DNA of 64,000 nucleotides from Salinicola tamaricis (lineage in GTDB: Bacteria > Pseudomonadota > Gammaproteobacteria > Pseudomonadales > Halomonadaceae), in the NCBI RefSeq assembly GCF_003006155.1, contig NZ_CP023559.1, positions 3,472,001 through 3,536,000 on the forward strand, read 5' to 3'. Numbering within the stretch: the stretch's first letter is position 1; each line of letters starts with the position of its first letter. Both the position numbers and the translations under genes were made by a program. A model generated the notes under the pieces. The model had not been told where the DNA came from, searched no databases, and saw only the letters and a program-made list of their open reading frames with translations. Of the stretch, positions 8,985-18,095 are shown in pieces.

Positions 8985-9972
8985 CAGCACTGATCGACGA
9001 CTTCTCGCGCCGGGTGCGCTACGTGCGCATCTCGGTCACCGATCGCTGCGATTTCCGCTGCGTCTACTGCATGAGCGAGGAGATGACCTTTCTGCCGCGG
9101 GCCCAGGTGCTCACCCTGGAGGAGCTCGAGCAGGTGGCGCGCGCGTTTACCGAACTGGGCGTGGAGAAGGTTCGACTGACTGGCGGCGAGCCGCTGGTGC
9201 GCCAGGGAATCAGTGGGCTGGTCGAGCGTATCGGTGGCCTGCCTGGCCTGCGCGAACTGGCCATGACCACCAACGGTGCCAGCCTGGGCAAGCACGCGGT
9301 CGCGCTCAAGCGTGGCGGCCTGTCGCGGCTCAACATCAGCCTCGACTCCCTCGATCCTGAGCGGTTTTCGCCGTCTCACTCGTACTGGTGATCTGGCCAA
9401 GGTGATCGATGGTATCCACGCGGCGCCAAGATGCCGGTTTCGAGCGTATCAAGCTCAATGCGGTGATTCTCAAGGGGCGTAACGACGACGAAATTCTCGA
9501 TCTGGTCGACTTTGCCAGAGCGGAAGGCCTGGATATCAGCTTTATCGAAGAGATGCCGCTGGGGGATGTCTCCGATCACTCGCGCGGTGAGACCTTTTAT
9601 TCCAGCGACGCTGTCCAGGCGCGGATCGAAACCCGGCACGCGCTGCTCCCCTCGGCTGAATCTTCGCTCGGACCCTCGCGCTATTTTCGGATGCACGACA
9701 GCGACAGCCGAATCGGTTTCATCTCGCCCCACAGCCACAACTTCTGCAGCACCTGTAATCGTGTTCGTGTCACCGTGGAAGGGCGCCTGCTGCTCTGTCT
9801 GGGCAATGAGCACTCGGTCGATTTACGCCATACGCTGCGCCGCTATCCCGGTGAACTCGAGCCGTTGAAACAGCAGATCGTGGCGGCCATGGCGCTCAAG
9901 CCGGAGCGCCATCACTTCACCACCGACGGCGATGTACAGGTCGTGAGGTTCATGAATATGACGGGTGGCTAA
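8981..9972 (+). CDS. moaA: GTP 3',8-cyclase MoaA, radical SAM (two frame breaks)
   Basis: Radical-SAM enzyme that starts Mo-cofactor synthesis from GTP. The N-terminal cluster motif is [13 protein letters not shown] (CxxxCxxC). The SAM-binding stretch is [13 protein letters not shown]. The second 4Fe-4S site is [20 protein letters not shown] (CxxCx13C). The chain ends in a Gly-Gly, as MoaA requires. ATG 8981 overlaps the moaE stop as ATGA. The frame breaks near 9370, where TTTT should probably be TTT, and near 9430, where two bases seem lost. Between the breaks the reading [19 protein letters not shown] fits MoaA. Repaired length is about 330 residues. It is the last gene of the cluster. Confidence 0.88.
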
Positions 9973-10009
9973 TCGACTTCGCGTCCCCGCTAAGACGTCG
10001 GCGATTATT

Positions 10010-10040
10010 AAAAGGTCAGCACTTTGTGCCGGCCTTTTTT
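10010..10040 (+). terminator. Rho-independent terminator after moaA
   Basis: AAAAGGTC pairs with GGCCTTTT (one G-T pair), with a 12-base loop and a six-T run. It ends the molybdenum-cofactor transcript 40 bp past the moaA stop. Confidence 0.7.
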
Positions 10041-10051
10041 GATTTAAATCC

Positions 10052-10079
10052 TTGCCAAACTATGTCTCGGGAATATACT
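10052..10079 (+). promoter_or_regulatory. Candidate sigma-70 promoter of the H-NS-like gene
   Basis: TTGCCA at 10052 and TATACT at 10074 are 16 bp apart, 53 bp ahead of the start codon and just past the upstream terminator. The local sequence is AT-rich compared with its surroundings. Confidence 0.5.
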
Positions 10080-10131
10080 TTCTGAAAATGATTCGGCGCA
10101 AAGCCGTCAATGCGCATGGTAAGGAGGGACG

Positions 10132-10422
10132 ATGTCCACGGAATCTTTGGAACGTATCGCGCGCAATAAGAACGTGGCGCGCGCCGCTGCTCGTCAGTTG
10201 AGCATGGAGCAACTGCACAAGTTGTCCGAGGTCATCAATGAGGTGATCGAGCAGAAACAGCAGGAAGATCATCAGCGCCAACAAGACGAAGCCGACAAGC
10301 AACGCAAGCTTGCCGAGATTCGTGAAGCGATGAACGATGCTGGGCTGTCGATGGACGACCTGGTCGGCGAACAGCCGCGTAAACGCCGTGGACGTCCGCC
10401 CAAGAACGCCAGCAAAGTCTGA
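10132..10422 (+). CDS. H-NS-family nucleoid-associated protein
   Basis: A 96-residue protein with a long charged helix in its first 65 residues (LEQ/KLxEVINEVIEQKQQE...DEADKQRKLAEIREAM) that should form a coiled-coil dimer. The segment MNDAGLSMDDLVGE is typical of H-NS relatives. The C-terminus is a basic hook, RKRRGRPPK, which binds the minor groove of AT-rich DNA. It is shorter than E. coli H-NS (137 aa) and has only the hook as DNA-binding element. Likely role: silencing or compaction of AT-rich DNA. It stands alone with its own candidate promoter and a terminator shared with the convergent nuclease gene. An AAGGAGG ribosome-binding site precedes the ATG. Confidence 0.85.
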   Translation: MSTESLERIARNKNVARAAARQLSMEQLHKLSEVINEVIEQKQQEDHQRQQDEADKQRKLAEIREAMNDAGLSMDDLVGEQPRKRRGRPPKNASKV

Positions 10423-10621
10423 GCGTTGGCTTGGGGAGATATTGGTCGATGCGAGCGAGTCAAGTTAGCATCTAGCAGGTACGAGCCGTGATGAGCCGTG
10501 GCGAGTTCGGGGAGATATCGCAAGAGCTTTGGCGCCCGGCGCCGTGGCCTCTGTCACACCGTTAGCGGCTAGATCCCGGTAGGTGGTGTCCAGCTATCGC
10601 TGCGTCACTCCCGTCGAGTCG

Positions 10622-10653
10622 AAACGCGCCGAGCTTCTGCTCGGCGCGTTTTT
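10622..10653. terminator. Bidirectional terminator between the H-NS-like gene and the RNase J-like gene
   Basis: A perfect 13-bp stem (AAACGCGCCGAGC and its complement) with a TTCT loop and T runs on both sides sits between two convergent genes. The 200 bp between the H-NS-like stop and this hairpin show no gene. Confidence 0.85.
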
Positions 10654-10689
10654 CGTGCGCGCAGTTGAACGCGCGCAGGGAGCGGGCAT

Positions 10690-12373
10690 TCAGCCGGAGG
10701 CCGTACGCACCTCGTGTTCGGGCTGAGGGTCGGCGGGCATCAGCTGCAGATGCAGCTCCGGCAGCTTGGCCAGATGTGCCTTCAGCCACTCGTTGAGCGG
10801 CGCGAACAGTTGCTGACGCAGCTGCAGCAAGGACTCCGCCGGGATGGCGTCGATGCGCTGGTCGAGCCAGTCCGCCAGAGCCTCCTCGTCCAGATCGAGC
10901 GCGCTCTCGCTATCCCACAGCAGTCTGCCGATACGCGTCCAGCCGGTTTCGGTCGGCAGCAGTGTGAGGGCGATCGATAGCGAGCTGGCGGCGCGGCGCG
11001 GGGGGTACTGGCTGCGCCGGGCCGGCCGGCGCGGGTGCGCGGCGAGAGCAGCGTCGGCTGCAGGTGGAAGTGTCGGCGCGGGCTGAGCGTGCCGTTCTCC
11101 AGTGCCAGTAGATCGCCGTTGACGACCCGGTTTCGGCACCGCGATGCCGAGCGTTTCGGCGAGCTCGCGGTGGGCCTCCTGGTGCGTCAACTCGCCGTGT
11201 ACCGGCCGCAGGCGTGGCTTGAGCCAGCCGTAGAGCTGGCGTAGTTCGGCCCGTGCAGGGTGTCCGGAGGCGTGCAGCGCCGGGTCGGAGTGCTCGTCGT
11301 GGATGTGGACGTCGAGCCGCCTGAAACCGTTCTTGAGGCGTTCGATGGGGCGTTCATTGCCGGGGATGGCGCGGGCCGAGAAGATGACGTGATCACCCGC
11401 TTCGAGGTCCAGCAGCGGATGGCGGCCCTGGGCCAGTCGCGACAGGGCCGAGCGCGGCTCTCCCTGGCTGCCGGTGGCGATGAGCAAGATCTCCTCCGGC
11501 GGCAGATAGCCGAGATCATAGGTCGGCACCTGGGGCGGGAAGTCCTCCAGATAGCCGAGCTGGCGGGCAATGGCCACCATGCGCTCCATCGAGCGACCCA
11601 GCAGCGCCACGCGCCGTCCGCAGCGCGCGGCGATCTGCCCTAGCGACTGGATGCGCGCAAGGTTGCTGGCAAAGCAACTGACCGCAACACGTCCGCGACA
11701 CTCGCGGATCACCGCCTCGAGCGCGGCGCCGGCTTCCGACTCGCTGCGCGAGTGGCCCTCGACATCGGCATTGGTCGAGTCGGCCACCACCAGGTCCACC
11801 GGCGCTAGGCGCTCGAACGGGCGCGAATCGATCGGTGGGCCGATCAGCGGCGCCGGATCGAGCTTCCAGTCGCCGGTGTGCAGCACGCGCGCCCCGGGCG
11901 TTTCGATCGCCAGCGCGCAGCTTTCGGGGATGGAGTGGGTGACCGCCACGAAGCCGACCTTGAAGGGGGACTGCTCGACGCTGCTGCGGGTGTCACCGCA
12001 CGCAGCGCATCGGTGCGCAGACCGCGCTCGAGAAACTTGGCGCGCAGCATCTCGATCGCCAGCGGCGTGGCATAGACCGGGCAGCCCCAGTGCGGCCAGA
12101 TCCAGGCCAGGGCGCCGATATGGTCCTCATGGCCGGGGTGATGAAGACCGCTTCGGGGATCATGCCCTCCGCCGCCAGGTGGGCCACATCGGGAATCTGC
12201 AGCGGTGCGTCGGGCAGATCCTGGCGGATCATCATACCGCAGTCGACCGCAATCCAGTGGTCGTCATAGCCGTAGAGCGAAAGGTTCATGCCGATCTCAC
12301 CGCAGCCGCCCAACGGATGAAACAGCAGGGGCGGATAGGTACGGGGGCGAATCTGCGCGCGCGGACGAAACAT
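10690..12373 (-). CDS. RNase J-like metallo-beta-lactamase/beta-CASP ribonuclease (frame-broken)
   Basis: N-terminal metallo-beta-lactamase fold with LFHPLGGCGEIGMNLSLYGY and WIAVDCGMM. The metal site reads THGHEDHIGA once one lost A is restored near 12140. Further on are VTHSIPESCALAIETP, VLHTGDWKLDP, the beta-CASP part VVADSTNADVEGHSRSE, then FSARAIPGNE, LHASGHPARAELRQLY and RPVHGELTHQEAHRELA. These match RNase J, an RNA-processing nuclease common in Firmicutes and less usual in gammaproteobacteria. At least four frame changes occur (near 12140, 11985 and two in 10980-11140). The ATG at 12373 has an AAGGAAG site. The reconstructed length is about 560 residues. Whether it has 5'-exonuclease activity cannot be told from sequence. 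Confidence 0.82.
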
Positions 12374-12603
12374 CGGCTTCCTTAACGGGAAAAGTCTCGA
12401 CTCACTATAAGGCATCGCTCTCGGCCCGCTCAAACCGGGATCGGACCGCGGAAAGGCCAGCGCCGCAGCCACGGCGAATCGGGTACAATATCGCCGCCCC
12501 GAGCGCAGCGGACGTCGCGCCGCCGCTGCCGGGGTAGGTTGCGTCGTCGCGTTCTCTCGGTGCGCGGCGACTTTTCGTTTCATCGACCCTGTCAGCGTGA
12601 GTT

Positions 12604-13451
12604 ATGCCGCACAATTATCGTTTGATCGTCTCCTGCCCCGACCGGGTCGGGATCGTGTCCCGGGTCTCGGGCTTCATCGCCGCCCAGGGTGGCTCCATCA
12701 TCGAGGCCAACCAGCACTCCGACCTGGATAACGGGCGCTTTTTCATGCGCTACGACATTCAGTCGGAAGCGTTGGGCGCCGCGGCCTTCCGGGCCGAATT
12801 CGAGACCATCGCCCGCGAGTTCGCGATGGATTGGCGGCTGAGCGACGCCAGCCGGCGTCAGCGTGTGGTGCTGATGGTCTCGCGCGAGTCGCACTGTCTG
12901 GTCGACCTGCTCTATCGCTGGTCGGCAGGAGAGCTCGACTGCGATATTCCCTGCGTGATTTCCAACCACGACGATCTGCGCGCCCTCGTCGAGTGGCACG
13001 GCATCGAGTTCCATCGCGTGAGCGTCGATCCCGCCGACAAGGCGCCCGCGTTCGCCGAGGTCGAACGGCTGATCGATGCGGCCGATGCCGACAGCGTGGT
13101 GCTGGCACGTTACATGCAGATCCTGCCGCCAGCGCTATGCGAGCGCTACGCCGGGCGCATCATCAATATCCATCACAGCTTTCTACCGTCCTTTGCCGGC
13201 GCCAAGCCGTATCACCAGGCGTTCGAGCGCGGGGTCAAGCTGATCGGTGCGACCTGCCACTACGTCACCCAGGAGCTGGACGCGGGGCCGATCATCGAGC
13301 AGGACATTCAGCGGGTCTCGCACTGCCATACGCCCAGGATCTGGTTCGGCTGGGGCGCGATGTGGAGAAGGCGGTGCTCGCCCGTGGCTTGCGCTGGCAC
13401 CTGCAGGACCGCGTGCTGATCCATGGCAACAAGACCGTCGTCTTCTCCTGA
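12604..13451 (+). CDS. purU: Formyltetrahydrofolate deformylase (one frame break)
   Basis: Hydrolyses 10-formyl-THF to formate and THF, balancing one-carbon pools and feeding formate to PurT. An N-terminal ACT domain ([22 protein letters not shown]) is followed by a formyltransferase-like domain. That domain has [61 protein letters not shown] and [20 protein letters not shown]. One C is missing near 13335 in CATACGCCC(C)AGG; with it the end reads [21 protein letters not shown] and stops at 13451, 282 residues. It is divergent from the RNase J-like gene. Confidence 0.92.
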
Positions 13452-13488
13452 TTCCCTGCCCGGTATCGCAGGCCTTGCGCCTGCGGCG

Positions 13489-14549
13489 TCAGGTCGGCTG
13501 CTCGCCGTCGAACAGGCTGAGCTGGCGCTGTTCGGCCTCCGGCGCCAGGCGCACGCCGACCCCGAGCAGGCGTACCGGGCGGCCGCCGCGTTGCCAGGCG
13601 CTCTCCAGCAACTCGTGGAAACGCGCGTGGATCACGCCGCGGGCGCCGGTCTCCTGGGTGGTGCTGGTGAAGTCGTGAAAGCGCACCTTGACGAACTGCT
13701 TGCCGATATCGGGGTGGCCATGGCGGGCCAGGCGTTCGTCGAGACGTGCGATCAGCGGTGCCAGCGCCTGGTGGCACTGGGCGAGATCCGGTAGATCACT
13801 GTCGTAGGTGGTCTCGACGCTGACCGACTTGCGCTCCCGGGTGACGTTGACCGGACGGTCGTCGATGCCGTGGGCCAGCTCGTGCAGGCGCTGGCCGAAC
13901 TTGCCGAAGGCGTCGATCAATTGCTCCAGCGGGCGGGCGCGCAGTTCGGCGCAGGTGGCGATGCCTAGACCCGCCAGCTTGGCCGCGGTGGCAGGGCCGA
14001 CCCCGTGCAGCTTGTCGACCGCCAGCCCCTCGATGAAGCTCGCATCTGCGTGGGCGGAATCACGAACAGGCCGTCGGGCTTGTCCCAGTCGCTGGCGATC
14101 TTGGCCAGGAACTTGTTGGGCGCTACACCCACCGAGACCACGATGCCGGTACGCGTGAGCACCTCCTGCTTGAGCCAGTGCGCCATCCAGGTCGCGCTGC
14201 CCTGGAAGCGGGTGACCTCGCTGACATCGAGATAGGCTTCGTCGAGAGAGAGCGGCTCCACCAGCGGGGTCAGCTCGTGGAAAACCGCCTGGATGTCATG
14301 CGAGACGCGGCGGTAGCGGTCGAAGTCGGGCTTCAGCAGCTTGAGCTCAGGGCATAGGCGCAGGGCGCGTGCGGTAGGCATCGCCGAATGGATGCCGTAG
14401 CGCCGGGCCGGGTAGTTGCAGGTAGCAATGACCCCGCGCTTGTCGGCACTGCCGCCGATCGCCAGCGGCAGATCGCGCAGCCCGGGGTCGTCGCGCATTT
14501 CCACCGCGGCGTAGAAGCAGTCGCAGTCCGCGTGGAGGATCTTGCGCAT
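13489..14549 (-). CDS. dinB: DNA polymerase IV (one frame break)
   Basis: Error-prone Y-family polymerase of the SOS response. Catalytic acidic residues are visible in [12 protein letters not shown] (D8) and [10 protein letters not shown]. Other family blocks are [37 protein letters not shown] and, after the break, the helix-hairpin-helix [19 protein letters not shown]. The little-finger domain follows, and the C-terminus [12 protein letters not shown] resembles a beta-clamp-binding motif (QLSLF). The frame is lost near 14045. The repaired length is about 353 residues. It begins 13 bp after the lexA stop on the same strand, so it is very probably in the lexA operon and SOS-controlled. Confidence 0.92.
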
Positions 14550-14561
14550 GGCCGCTGGCGG

Positions 14562-15208
14562 CTACTGCAGGCCCAGGCCGTTGCCGCCGCGGATGATACC
14601 CACGCCGAGACCTTCGATATCCAGCTGCTGATGCTCCAGATCGACTTCGATGGGGGCGAAGTCGGCATTCTCCGCCAGCAGGGTGACGCGGCGCCCGTGC
14701 CGTTGGAAGCGCTTGACCGTGACCTCGTCGTCGAGCCGGGCGACCACGATCTGGCCGTCGCGCACTTCCTGGGTGCGATGTACGGCGAGCAGGTCACCAT
14801 CGAAGATGCCGATATCCTTCATCGACAGGCCACGTACACGCAGCAGGTAGTCAGCTCTGGGGGCGAATAGTCTGGCGGTAGCGGGCAGTAGCGGTCGATA
14901 TGTTCGGCGGCGAGGATCGGGCTACCGGCGGCGACATTACCCACGATCGGTAGGCCGGTTTCGGCGGGCTCGAGGGGGTCCGGGGCGCCGGCCGCGGCGG
15001 GCAGGCGGATCCCGCGGGAGGTCCCCGGGATCATGCGGATCACACCCTTGCGATCGAGCGCACGCAGATGCTCCTCGGCGGCATTGGGGGAGCGAAATCC
15101 CAGCGCCTTGGCGATCTCGGCGCGGGTGGGCGGATAGCCGAACTCGGTCATCGTCTTGACGATGAAATCATAGACGTTCTGCTGCCGGGCGGTGAGCGGT
15201 CTCGACAT
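14562..15208 (-). CDS. lexA: LexA SOS repressor (one frame break)
   Basis: Represses DNA-damage genes and inactivates itself by RecA-stimulated cleavage. The N-terminal winged helix reads [20 protein letters not shown] then [20 protein letters not shown]. The cleavage site is the Ala-Gly in [11 protein letters not shown]. The catalytic serine lies in [15 protein letters not shown] and the lysine in VTVKRF. One C is missing near 14868 (CCAGAC(C)TATTC); restoring it gives 215 residues with no other change. Two candidate LexA boxes lie 29-61 bp upstream, fitting autoregulation. It is followed directly by dinB. Confidence 0.94.
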
Positions 15209-15236
15209 TGGGCGTCTCCCCGGGGCCTGTCAGGGC

Positions 15237-15269
15237 TTGGTCATGTATACAGTCTGGAATTGTATCCAG
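15237..15269 (-). promoter_or_regulatory. Two candidate LexA operators upstream of lexA
   Basis: CTGGAATTGTATCCAG (15254-15269) fits the CTG-N10-CAG pattern exactly. TTGGTCATGTATACAG (15237-15252) fits except for its first base. Their centres are 17 bp apart and they lie just ahead of the lexA start, as the tandem boxes do in E. coli lexA. Assignment is by pattern and position. Confidence 0.65.
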
Positions 15270-15396
15270 TCATGCAGGGCAGGGAAAGGGGCTGGCGAGG
15301 ATATGGGTGCGGGAAAGGGCCCAGGGATAGGACTCAAGGAAAGGGCGCCTTCGACGTTTGCCGCGATTGTGCCGTCGCGCCGGGAGTGGTTAGATT

Positions 15397-15420
15397 CAAA
15401 AGCGTTTTAAACAGGCGTTT
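15397..15420 (+). promoter_or_regulatory. Candidate PsrA operator ahead of psrA
   Basis: Two overlapping A/T palindromes occur 80-105 bp before psrA: AAAAGCGTTTT (15398-15408) and AAAC-N4-GTTT (15409-15420). The second fits the AAAC-N2-4-GTTT pattern reported for PsrA of Pseudomonas, which represses its own gene. Inference from pattern and position. Confidence 0.45.
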
Positions 15421-15500
15421 TTCAGCTGACTCGACAGGCGTCGGCCGGTGGGTGGGATATCAGCCAACCGCCGCCGATGTCGACAGGAAAGAGGTAGTCC

Positions 15501-16157
15501 ATGGCCCAGTCCGACACCGTGACCCGCATTCTCGACACCGCCGAGGTGCTGTTCGCCGAGAAAGGGTTCGCCGAGACGTCGCTGCGCAACATCACCACCC
15601 GGGCCAAGGTCAACCTGGCGGCGGTCAATTATCATTTCGGCTCCAAGAAGGCGCTGATCCAGGCCGTCTTCGCGCGCTATCTGGATCCCTTCGCCGAGCG
15701 CCTCAATCACGCGCTGGATGGACTCGAGCGTCACTATGGCGGGCAGGCCATTCCGCTCGAGGTGCTGCTCGAGCGCCTCGCCAACAGCGTGCTCGAGGTC
15801 CCGGCGGAGCGCCATAGTCTCAAGATATTCATGAAGCTCCTGGGGCTGGCCTATACACAGGCCCAGGGACATCTGCGGCGCTACATCCAGGCGCACTATG
15901 GCGAAACCTTCCACCGCTTCGTCGCCTGCCTGCGTCTGGCCACGCCGGAATTGCCGGAGGCGGAGCGCTTCTGGCGGCTTCACTTCATGCTCGGGACCGT
16001 GGTATTCACGCTCTCCGGACTGGATGCGCTGCGTGATATCGCCGACAACGAGTACCACGAGCATGTCACCGTGCGCGATCTGATCCGGCGGCTCAAGCCG
16101 GTGGTGGCAGCCGGTATGCTGGCACCGTTGGAATCGCCAGAGCCGGTAGCGACCTGA
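15501..16157 (+). CDS. psrA: TetR-family fatty-acid-responsive regulator PsrA
   Basis: The 218-residue protein begins MAQSDTVTRILDTAEVLFAE, followed by a helix-turn-helix with VNLAAVNYHFGSKKALIQAVF. Later segments are IFMKLLGLAYTQAQGHLRRY and FWRLHFMLGTVVFTLSGLDALR. This is very close to PsrA of Pseudomonas, which senses long-chain fatty acids and controls beta-oxidation and rpoS. The gene lies between lexA (divergent) and nagZ, the same neighbourhood as in Pseudomonas, which supports the assignment. A GGAAAGAGG site precedes the ATG. The frame is intact. Targets in this organism are unknown. Confidence 0.88.
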   Translation: MAQSDTVTRILDTAEVLFAEKGFAETSLRNITTRAKVNLAAVNYHFGSKKALIQAVFARYLDPFAERLNHALDGLERHYGGQAIPLEVLLERLANSVLEVPAERHSLKIFMKLLGLAYTQAQGHLRRYIQAHYGETFHRFVACLRLATPELPEAERFWRLHFMLGTVVFTLSGLDALRDIADNEYHEHVTVRDLIRRLKPVVAAGMLAPLESPEPVAT

Positions 16158-16233
16158 CGAAGAGGTGCCGACCTCTGTCATGACGCTGGCGGGTCGTCTA
16201 GAATCGGGCGCTTCACGGTTTCAGGTAACGGCT

Positions 16234-17250
16234 ATGACACAACCGCTGGGTCCGGTAATGCTGGACGTCGAGGGCACTCGACTGCGCGAGGAGGAGCGGC
16301 GGCTGCTGTCGTGCCCCGAGGTCGGGGGCGTCATTCTGTTTGCGCGCAATACCCCGGATGCAGGCACCACCCAGGCGCTGATCGGCGAGATTCGCGCTTG
16401 CCGCCCGGATCTGCTGGTCGCCATCGACCAGGAAGGGGGGCGCGTGCAGCGGCTCAAGCAGGGCGTGACCCGGCTGCCGCCGATGGCTTCTCTGGGGCGG
16501 CAGTTCGCCGAGGCGCCGGAGGCGGCCCTGGCCCTGGCCCTGGATACCGGCTGGCTGCTGGGCATGGAAATGGCCGCGTGCGGTTTCGACCTGACCTTCG
16601 CGCCGGTGCTCGATCTCGACGATGACCAGTCGCCGGCGATTGGCTCGCGCAGCTTCTCGCCCGACCCGGAGGTGGTCGCGGCGCTGGCCGGTGCCTTCAT
16701 CGATGGCCTGCACGATGCCGGCATGGTCGCCATCGGCAAGCACTTTCCCGGCCATGGCGGGGCGCGTCAGGATTCGCACCATGCGGTGGCCCGGGACTCG
16801 CGCTCGCTGGACGCGCTGCGAGCGCACGATCTGGTGCCGTTTGCGCGGCTGGCAGGCAAGCTCGATGCAGTGATGCCGGCCCATGTGATCTTTCCCGCCT
16901 TCGACGAGCGCCCCGCGGGCTTCTCGCCCAGCTGGCTGGGGCTGCTGCGCGAAGAGCTCGGCTTCAAGGGTGCGATCTTCTCCGACGACCTGACCATGGC
17001 CGCCGCCCACGCTGCCGGGTCACCGGCGGCACGCGCCGAGTCGGCCTGGGCCGCCGGCTGTGATATGGCGGTGATCTGCAACGACCCCGCGGCGGCGCGC
17101 GAGGTGGTAGACGCCTGCAGCGGACGCCAGGCGCCGCGGATCGCCAAGCTGCGTTACGCCCGCGCCAGGCCGAGCCTCGAGTCGCTGGCGGTGATCTCGC
17201 GCTGGCGGCGCACCCACGCCCGGTTGGAAGCTCTCAACGAGGCGGAGTGA
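16234..17250 (+). CDS. nagZ: Beta-N-acetylhexosaminidase NagZ
   Basis: Cytoplasmic family-3 glycosidase of peptidoglycan recycling; it removes GlcNAc from 1,6-anhydro-MurNAc peptides and so generates the AmpC-inducing signals. The 338-residue length matches the family. The motifs are [34 protein letters not shown], the His-containing loop [19 protein letters not shown] and the nucleophile region IFSDDLTM. Start chosen at ATG 16234 (MTQPLGPVM); the frame is open 23 codons further upstream but that stretch is not conserved. It lies downstream of psrA on the same strand. The frame is intact. Confidence 0.95.
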   Translation: MTQPLGPVMLDVEGTRLREEERRLLSCPEVGGVILFARNTPDAGTTQALIGEIRACRPDLLVAIDQEGGRVQRLKQGVTRLPPMASLGRQFAEAPEAALALALDTGWLLGMEMAACGFDLTFAPVLDLDDDQSPAIGSRSFSPDPEVVAALAGAFIDGLHDAGMVAIGKHFPGHGGARQDSHHAVARDSRSLDALRAHDLVPFARLAGKLDAVMPAHVIFPAFDERPAGFSPSWLGLLREELGFKGAIFSDDLTMAAAHAAGSPAARAESAWAAGCDMAVICNDPAAAREVVDACSGRQAPRIAKLRYARARPSLESLAVISRWRRTHARLEALNEAE

Positions 17251-17318
17251 TCCGCCCTCTGTTCCCAGGCGGCGCCGGCACTGCCGGTTGCCGCCCACTG
17301 CTATTGATACGGAATACG

Positions 17319-17888
17319 ATGACTCAATCTACGCTCCCCGATGCGCTGAACTCGATGCAGGAGGTCATGGACAACGCCGACTGTCTGATCGACCAGGGCC
17401 AGGTAGAGCAGGCCCTCGACCGGATGGCCGCGGCGATCACCCGCGATCTCGGCGACAAGCTGCCGGTGTTCTACTGCGTGATGAACGGCGGTCTGATCAC
17501 CACCGGGCATCTGCTGCCCGTCTCGGGTTTCCGCTCGAGGTCGACTATCTCCATGCTACCCGCTACCGCGGCGGCATCCGCGGTGGAGAGCTGTTCTGGC
17601 GGGTCTCGCCCGAGATCCCCATGGCTGGGCGCCACGGGTGATCGTCGACGACATTCTCGACGAGGGTGCGACCCTGGCGGCGATTCTCGACTACTGCCGT
17701 CAGGCGGGTGCGGCGAGTCTCTCCACCGCGGTGCTGGTCGACAAGCAGCATGATCGCAAGGCCTCGCCGACCTCAAGGCGACCTATTGCGGTCTGGAAGT
17801 GGTCGATCGCTACGTGTTCGGTTTCGGTATGGATTACAAGGGCTACTGGCGCAACGCCCCCGGTATCTTCGCGCCCAAGGACCTATGA
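17319..17888 (+). CDS. hpt: Hypoxanthine-guanine phosphoribosyltransferase (frame-broken)
   Basis: Purine-salvage PRTase. Segments in several frames give [58 protein letters not shown] and the PRPP loop [20 protein letters not shown]. The end reads [19 protein letters not shown] then [10 protein letters not shown]. Frame changes lie near 17520, 17625 and 17765, again repaired by single added bases. The repaired length is about 190 residues. It is the fourth phosphoribosyltransferase gene in the window. Its place directly after nagZ fits co-transcription. Confidence 0.82.
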
Positions 17889-17940
17889 GCCGGGAGGCAG
17901 CGTGCGCCACACCGCTCATCCATCGTGGCCCGCCGTTGCC

Positions 17941-18084
17941 TCTGTCCATTGCGGCCCGCTGCCGCCGCTACCGCTATCCATCGCGGCCTCTGTCCATTGC
18001 GGCCCCCTGCCGCCGCTGCCGCTATCCATCGCGGCCTCTGTCCATTGCGGCCCACTGCCGCCTCTGCCTCCGTTCATCGCGGCC
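17941..18084. repeat. Three copies of a 48-bp tandem repeat
   Basis: Units at 17941-17988, 17989-18036 and 18037-18084 all begin TCTGTCCATTGCGGCC. The first two differ at only a few positions; the third has diverged in its second half. Each unit holds two related halves around CCATYGCGGCC, so the basic period is 24 bp, and one more degenerate half-unit precedes the array at about 17917. It fills the gap between two convergent genes. All three phases of the plus strand stay open through it, but nothing suggests it is translated. Confidence 0.8.
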
Positions 18085-18095
18085 CACCGCTGTCG

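Noticed and set aside
17941-18084. CRISPR array
   Set aside because: Units are contiguous with no unique spacers of regular length, and no cas genes are present.
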